A DNA stretch of 64,000 nucleotides from Terebella lapidaria (Eukaryota > Annelida > Polychaeta > Terebellida > Terebellidae): NCBI GenBank assembly GCA_949152475.1, contig OX424558.1, positions 33,118,651-33,182,650 of the forward strand, given 5' to 3'. Of the stretch, positions 24,201 through 33,200 are shown piece after piece. Position 1 is the stretch's first letter. Every line of letters begins with the position of its first letter. Below the pieces are notes generated by a model. The model did no database searches. It was not told the DNA's origin and saw only the letters and a list, made by a program, of their open reading frames with translations. A program made the translations under genes and the position numbers.

Positions 24201-27200
24201 GTCAAAAATTTAAAATGGCCGCCACACGGAGACCGCCACACGGAGCCACACGGACACGCCACACGGACCGCCACACGGAGACCAAACTTATACATATCAG
24301 AGAAGTATATAGGGGAATCTTTTAAATAAAAAAATCTCAACACTGTCTGAACAGTTTTTGAGAAAATGGCCGCCAAAGTTCAAAATTGGGCATTTTTCAA
24401 CAAAAATGTCCGCCATTTCAAGGATAATGCGAAAATCAAACAACAAAAAAACCTTTCCCGGGAATATTTTTAGCTAATTTTGTGCAAAACTTCAGAAAGA
24501 TTTGACCGTAAACTTTAAAGATAAAAATGTGGACGGACGGATGGACGGACGGACGCAACGCCATGCCAATAGGTTATCGGACCATAGGTACGGTAACCCA
24601 AAAAGTAAATTGCAAATTCAAAGAACGCAAATCGTTAATTTAAAAATGTGAACGTTTGTCCTGTCACCTTCTAAAAGAGGTGAAAAAGAAAATTCAAGGT
24701 CATGACAACATTCACTATATACCATTTCGTATATGTTCACATTTGATTCCTAACCTGTAAAGTCGATAATAAGCGAGATATTAGTCATTCTGTGCTTTGA
24801 CCTTGAAAATGAGATCAGAGGTCAAATTTAAGATCACGACAATATTCAGCATATATCAATCATATCCTATATGTCCACAATTGATTCTTAATCTCTAATC
24901 TCGATATTAGGTGAGATATTAGGCAAAATTTGTGTACCATTATAAAGCATATGAGAATTTAACATTTGGGCCAAGTTTAGGCAAAAATGGCCCACTCCCA
25001 GCAATTCAAGGGCAACAAAAATTATACTCATCACAAGGACACATACATATGAGGAGTGTTATACATCAACAAGAAAAAAGTTACTGGACAGATTTCGAGA
25101 AAATGGCCGCCAAAATTCAAAATCAGGCATTTTTCGTCGAAATTGGCTGCCATTATGAGAAAAATCAAAGAATAAAAAAGCCTTTCCTGGAAATGTTTTT
25201 TTTTTTGGTATTATTGTGTAAAATTTCAAAAAGATTCGTCCGTAAACATAAAAGATTAAAATGTGAAGGGACGCACGACGAACGGACGCAACGCCATGCC
25301 AATAGATTATCGGACCAAAGTTCCGGTAATCTGAAAATGGCATTGTCAAATGGCTAATTTTGGACCAACATATGTTATATTGAGACAGGGTAAAAACAAA
25401 CATTGATCAGCTAAATGAGTGATGTCTGATGAACCGTCAATATTTTCCCATTTTACTTGTCCTTCGAAATATAGTGATAAGGGTCGTGAATATTTACCTT
25501 ATATAAGGATGACATGATTTTTATATTATTTTTCATTCAATAATAATCAGTTCAATCAACTGTTCCTTTGTTCTATAACCGATATCTATATCAACACAGG
25601 TATCCTGGTATTTATGTTGTTATATATGAATACCGTGAACACAAAATGTTGCATGAGGCTTCCTATAAGGAGGTTGAAAGATGGAAAATTTGACTCGAAG
25701 CTGTCGAATAATCCCCGTGGGCTCCATAGCACATGCTGTTTATTTCTAGGTCGACACTGTGACGCAAATACGAATACAGTAATGGCTGAGAGACTAGTGT
25801 GAAGTCGTGAGAGTGATAACACAGATACTACAAGCTCGATATAGAAGAAAATAGCTAAATATTACAACAGACTTCAACGAAATTAAAATGCACCGGTCAG
25901 ATGATAATAAAACATGCATAATCCCCAACGCGATTATTTTCGCAAAAAAACAAATTTATGTGCATTAGAGTTCTGCGTGGGCCTCAGTTTCATGCCCACA
26001 CCCGCCCCGCAGTGTACGTATATATTGAAAACCCGCACCGCACAAAGTCCTACTGTATAAACCGCACAAAATTCTGTCGTATACACCCGCACCGCCCCGC
26101 ATCTATTGAATGTTTACCCACACCCCATCATCAAATCTGAGCCCGCACCCGCACCGCACCCATAGCTTTTGTAAAAACCTACGGGCTACCTGCCCCGCGG
26201 GCTCAACCCGCAACCCACGCTAGAGAAGTATATATGCGGTATATTTTGAATACTCAACCATTTCTCTTTACTGTTGTCATTGATGATTTAAAAGATGGAT
26301 AGAGCTGCTTCGAATCTGGTGATCTCCTTTCATCATAAACTGTTTGCCAGATTTTGATTGAATATTAAACCTCTAGGTCAGGATGTTCGATTATGCACCC
26401 TATTGATGATCGACGTGTGGGGGACATTACTGGGCATTAATGGCAAGAGAGAGAGAGAGAGAGAGAGGTGGAACAAGAATGGGGAATGTTTATCATTGGG
26501 GGAGGGGGTAATTAGGGGATGACTGGATTATGAGATAGATTATTTTCAACTAATCGTGTGACAACACAGCCTATAGGCAGGGATATATTCAATTGTAATA
26601 TACAGTTCCAAAATATTATAAGTAATACATAATCGAGACACTGGCAGAAGCATAAATCACACGGTAAGGCCTCTCCTGATTGATTCTTGGTTTCTCGTCG
26701 GAGGGAGGGCGAAAAAAAACAGACCGTGAAATCAGAAACGATATACCGTGCAATGATTCTCTGAATGCAAACGATGCTTGGGTGGGGACCTATGTCTTTG
26801 AGCATCTGAGAATACATCATAGTTTCATATTGAATTTCATATTGAAACTTATTTGTGATAATAATTGTTAATTTGAAATGTTAGTTTGTGCAAAACTCTG
26901 GATACATCTTGTATACACACAAGCCAATCAGATAAGTTTTGCTGCGAGATCAATATGGGTAAGGTTTACAGAGATTGGCAGAGCTTTGTGTGTCAAAATC
27001 GCTTTTGTTTCCATGATATTATATATTTATCTTGTTTGTTATTCTCAAAATTTCGCAAAAAGCTAGGCGCACGGGGACGAGAAACAGAAAACTTAACAGA
27101 AATGGCCTAATGTATGAACCCTAGATACATTTATCAGGTACTGAAATATTACTAGGGGCTCAGAGGCCACCGTACTCACCGTGTTCACTTCGATAACTGC

Positions 27201-30200
27201 ACCATACAAATAATTGCATGTATATACCTTACGTGAAATTTCCCTCTATTTTCAATGTAAGGCAATGGTTCTGATAAGTTACCATATCGGAACACCTGTG
27301 TGTTACACTTATTGTATTACGTGTCCACAGCAACAGCGGTTGGAAATGCTAGTAAAACGCAAGCGTCAATGACGTAAATGTGGAGGGACCGGAGTCCAAA
27401 CCTTGTTTACAAACAGACTTGCTGGCTCTGAAAAATCCCAAAACACTCCCTGAATTCAAGCAAATAAACTAATTTAGGAAAATCAACAAGTATTCATGTG
27501 GGGGTATATAATAATAAGGTTAATGGGTGATAACAGGTTTGAGGCACTCGTTCTTGTCGTGCAAACTCACTCGCACGCTCGTGAGTTATGTAGCGCGACA
27601 ATAACCTTATAACTGAGTCATCTTTTTTCAGTTCAAGATTATTTGATGTGAACTTCTATTATCAAGGCTAAAACCTTACATGCCAGACCTAACGAGTAGG
27701 CATAATTGTATACCAGTAATCAATATCTTTGATATAATATTTGTCCTCATTTCAGGCACAATTCCAACCCATATCATGCACGTGATCTACAGTCGAGAGA
27801 TAAAGCTAGTGTTTAAAACAGCAGAGATAGGCAGCTAGCTTTCATCTCCAATGTTCCTCAAGCAAAGCCTATTGATTGATACAGAAGCGAAGACAGCTCC
27901 GTTTATACCATAATATTTGAACTGGATGCATTGGTTCTGATGCGCATATCATATGAATTTTCCTGTTTTAGGAGAATGCTTCTAGGGCCTTTCGGCCTTG
28001 ATGTTTTCTATGATTTTTAATCATCAGTATTACAGACCGTGATTCACAGTATGCCAATGTTGCAATCGAATAATTAAATATTTTCCTTGTAAAAATAAGG
28101 GGTGTTCGGGATAGTCATTATGTATGCTGTCCATTGTTACCGGGGTTTTCCGTAATATGGCCCTGGGCGATCTTTCGGAAAACAGCATCTCACCAAATAA
28201 AAATCGAATCCGAATTATGGCCCATCTGCGATCTTTCGGAAAAACCGTTTTCCACCAATACATCGCCAAAAATACATTGCCAAAATAATGAATATATGAC
28301 GGATATATGTTTAGTTTTGAAAAGCATGTCTATACCAAAAAAACATCCGGCAAAAGAAAATAAATCTCACCGATAGATATAAATTGCGCATCGGTACCTC
28401 TGATATGAAAATATACCAACCTTGGTATACCATTAAACTCTAATTATTACAGTTACATATTTCACACGGAATATTATAGTACAATTGATACATGAACATA
28501 TAGTTTAGACCTAAAGTAAGTATACTGTTTTTACTTGAATCTTTCTGGGGGGCAAATTATTCCTATTTCAAGCCAATAAGCGTAGCAGTCACCCCGTTGT
28601 GATTTTGACGCCCCTGTGACAGTTTTATGATGTAAAAACTTGACACATGTTTGATGAAATATATCCACGTTCAATAAATCGTTTAAATTTTCATCGAAAA
28701 TACGTTATAGAAAAAATCACGTCACCAAATTTTTTTTAAAAATGAATCCGAGTTTTCGCCCATGGGCCATCATTCGGGAATTTTCCATATGGGCCATATT
28801 ACGAGAAACCCCGGTATCATTCCCGCTGTTTACATGCCTGCATCATGCTGGAGATATCAAAATATCTAGTGCAACAGAAATAAGAAATTAGCCCAAGGGC
28901 TGAGAAAAGTTACCGGACAATATATATTTTAACATGAATTGACTAACATGAATGGAAACGTTCACACTTCAGGTATCGTGATTTCGGATGTGTCCGACCA
29001 CTTCGGAATTTTTACCATCACGCATTGTGTTAAACAAAATAAATCTCCAAAGGCCCAGTACGCAAGATCTTTCAAACTTGATAATATCGCCCATTTCAAT
29101 CAACTGCTATTAAATATCGATTTTTCTACTGTGAATAACACTTCCGACACGAACACGGCATACGGCCGATTTATTGCACTGTACCAAGGGGCATTTGAAG
29201 TGTCATTCCCATTGAAACGCCTCAACAATCATTCTAAATATGTAAAAAGTAATCCGTGGCTAACAACGGGAATCTTGGTATCTTCACGTCAAAAGACAAA
29301 ACTTCTGAAGAAAAAATTAAAAAGTCCGAGTGATATAAATACTATAAAGTACAAAAAATACCTAAATCTATATAACATCGTCTGTAAATCCGCAAAGAAA
29401 CAGTATTACGCTAACACCTTGACTAAATGTCAAAATAACATGAAACGAACTTGGTCCGTACTGTCTGAAATAATAAAAAAATCACGGAAGAAACAAACAC
29501 TTCCCAGAACTGTAATTGTGAATAACAAAGAATTTACAGATTGCCATAGCATTGCTGAGGAATTTAATAACTTCTTCGCGGACATCGCCCTAAACATGGA
29601 CAGTAAAATTTACAAACTCAATACTTCTTTCACCAGACATCTAAAAGATCCAAACAATCAGAATATATACCTATCCCCGATTTGTCCATCAGATGTTATA
29701 AACTCGGCAGCTTTACTTAAACCAAAACTAAGTCAAGGCTACGATAGCATATCCAGTAAGTTAGTTAAAGATACCATTCACAACGTTGCTGAACCACTCA
29801 CGCACATATTCAACCTGTCCATCTCTAACGGGGATTTTCCAGATGATATGATAATAGCCAAAATTATCCCGGTTCACAAAAACGGCACTACAACAGACAT
29901 AAACAATTACAGACCGATCAGCTTACTCCCCGCCTTCTCCAAACTACTTGAAAAAATAATGTACAAAAAGGTGTACAATTTTTTGAATACCAACGAAATA
30001 TTATATGAGCATCAGTATGGCTTTAGAAAAAATCATTCGACGTCTCATCCAATCATACATCTATTGAAAAATATAGTGCATAATAATGATAAGTCTAGCA
30101 AGAGTCTAACTACCGCTGTATTCCTCGACCTGAGTAAAGCTTTTGATACAGTTTCCCACGACATTCTCCTGTATAAGCTACAGTATTATGGGATAAGGGG

Positions 30201-33200
30201 GGTGGCTCTCAAATGGTTCAACAGTTATCTGACCGATAGGCATCAATTTACCGAATTCAACTCCTCAAAATCCTCACTGAAACTCCCCCGATATGGTGTG
30301 CCGCAAGGTTCCACGTTAGGTCCACTTTTATTCCTTATTTACATAAATGATTTATCTCTATGCACTGATCTAAACATATTATCGTTCGCAGATGACACTA
30401 CTGCTTATAAATCTGGTAATAATTTAAACAGTATTCTGAACACTATGAACATTGAATTGATGAAAGTTTATACTTGGCTGTGCGAAAATAGACTTTCACT
30501 GAATGGGAGCAAAAGTAAATTTATGACCTTCTCTCCCCAAGGCGCCAGACGAGTGGAAAGTACGGTCAATCTGAGTATAAATGGAATTGAAATAGAACAA
30601 TGCGGTGATGAATTTTGTAATAAATCCGTAAAATTTCTAGGCATAAATGTAGATGAACATCTGACATGGAAATATCATATATCAGAAATATGTAACAAAA
30701 TATCTAAATCGCTGTATGCTCTAAACAAAGCAAAACATTTTCTACCCTCATCCGCAATGCGCACATTATACTTCGCTCTAATTCACAGTATTATTTCATA
30801 CGGTATTATAGTCTGGGGTAATAGTAGAACGATATCTAAATTATTCAAGCTACAAAAGCGTGCCATTAGAATTATATCAAAATCAACTTACAGAGCACAT
30901 ACTGACCCAATATACAGTAGGCTCCAAATTCTGAAAATAACCGACATGTATGAATTGCAGGCTGCCCTATTTGCTCATGATTTCACTTACAATAAACTCC
31001 CGCAATCGTTCGCAGAAATATATCCGAAGCCCAAATCACAGAATTTCATGACAAGGCGTAGCACACACAAAAATCTCTATATTCCAAAAAGTAGAACATG
31101 TTTTTCCAGAACCTCCGTTTACTCCATGATTCCTGCCATATGGAATAACATACAGAACACTTTGAAAAATGAACAAAACCGCCGGAGATTCAAACACTCC
31201 ATTAAACTTTCTTTCATATCCCGTTATGAAACAAACGTATCCTGTATTAATCCACAATGTCTTCAATGTACTGGTGTATAGGTCTGATCATTATATATCT
31301 CCTTGTTCTCAGCATTCGTTCCGCGTCCTTTAAACTTCATTTGCGTCCCTGGTCTGGACCAACTGCTGTGACCACCTGGATTTATTGACAATACCACAAA
31401 TCGCCTTTAGAGCAAGGTCACGGCTCACTGGCCATGTTGGACACGCGCTGCTGCGCCGTCCCCACTCGCGTCTCAGGGGCACATCACAGCATATCAGCTA
31501 AACTTCGTGTACATAATCATTACATTAGCTCATCCATTATACATACGTGTTGTTTTTCCGTCCATCTTTCTATTTTTTTACTGTTGCTATGTTCTCATTG
31601 CAAGGGGGTCACAGGAAGACAGCTTCGGCTATGTTACTCCAAACACCCTTTGCCTTGTATTGTCGAAATTGTATATATTTTGTATAATGTGAGGTGTTGA
31701 ATAAATTATTATATTATTATTATATTATTTTAGATATTAGCCTTTTGTTCCGTGACCTTGAAAATAGGGTCATTGGTCAATTCAAGGTCACGAGAATATT
31801 CAACATATATCATCTCCAGTAGGTCAACAATTGATTCTAAGCTGTAAAGTCGATAATAAGTGAGATATTAGCCATTTTGTGATGTGACCTTGAAAATAAG
31901 ATCAAGGTCATGAGAATATTCAGCATGTATCATTTCCTCTATGTTAGCAACTGATTTTTAGGTTGTAAAGTCGATAATAAACGAGACATTAGCCATAAAT
32001 TCAGCATATATCATTTAATGTATGTTCACTATGGACTCCAAAGCTGTAAAGTCAATAATAAACGAGATATATGCCAATTTGTGCTCTGACCTTGAAAATA
32101 AGGTCAAGATCAAATTCGAGGTCATCAAAATATTCAGTGTATATCATTTTCTATATGTCCTCATTTGGTTCCCAAGTTATAAAGTCAACAGAGCAGCAAG
32201 AAATTAGCCATTTTGTCCTATGACCTTGAAAATAAGGTCAAAGGTCAAATTCAAGGTCATGACAATATTCAGCATATATCACTTTTTATATGTTCACAAT
32301 TGATTCCTAAGCTGTAAAGTCGATAATAAGTGAGATATTAGTCATTTCGTCCTGTGACCTTGAAATTTAGGTCAACGGTCAAATTCAAGGTCATGAAAAA
32401 AATCTATATATATTATTTCCTATATGTTCATGATTGATTCCTAAGCTGTAAAGTTGATAAGCGAGATATTAGCCATTTTGTCCTGTGACGTTGAAAATTA
32501 GGTCGAAGGTCAAAATCAAGGTCATGACAATCTTCAGAATATATCATTTCCTATATGTTCACAATTGATTTCTAAGCTGTAAAGGCGATAATAAGCGAGA
32601 TATTAGCCATTTTGTCCTGTGACCTTGAAAATCAGGTCGAAGGTCAGATTCAAGGTCATGACAATAATCTGCATATATCATTTCCTATACGTTCATAACT
32701 GATTCCGAAGCTGTAAAGTCGATGACAAGCGAGATATTAGCCAGTTTGTGCTCTGACCTTGAAAATGGGGTCGAAGGTCAAATTCAAGGTCATCAGAATA
32801 TTCAGCATATATCATTTCCTATATGTCCACAATTGATTCCTAAGCTGTAGAGTCGATAATAAGCGAGATATAAGCCATTTTGTGCTCTGACCTTGAAAAA
32901 GAGGTCAAAGGTCAAATTCAAGGTCATCAAAATATTCGGCATACATCATTTCCTATACGACCACAATTCAGTCCCAAGCTGTAAAGTGGATAATAAGCGA
33001 CATATTAGCCTTTTTCTTTGACCTTGAAAATGAGGTCAAAGGTCAAATTCAAGGTCATGACAATCTTCAGAATATATCATTTCCTGTATGTTCACAATTG
33101 ATTCTTAGTCTCTAATCTCATTATTGAGTGAGATATCAGGCATAATGTGTCCCATTATAAAGCATAGCATAATTTAACATGGGAAAGTCCCCTTTGGGAC

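Noticed and set aside
27540..27605. Palindromic GCGAGTG/CGTGAG-type stretch
   Set aside because: Short and isolated. I could not relate it to any element end or regulatory site in the window.
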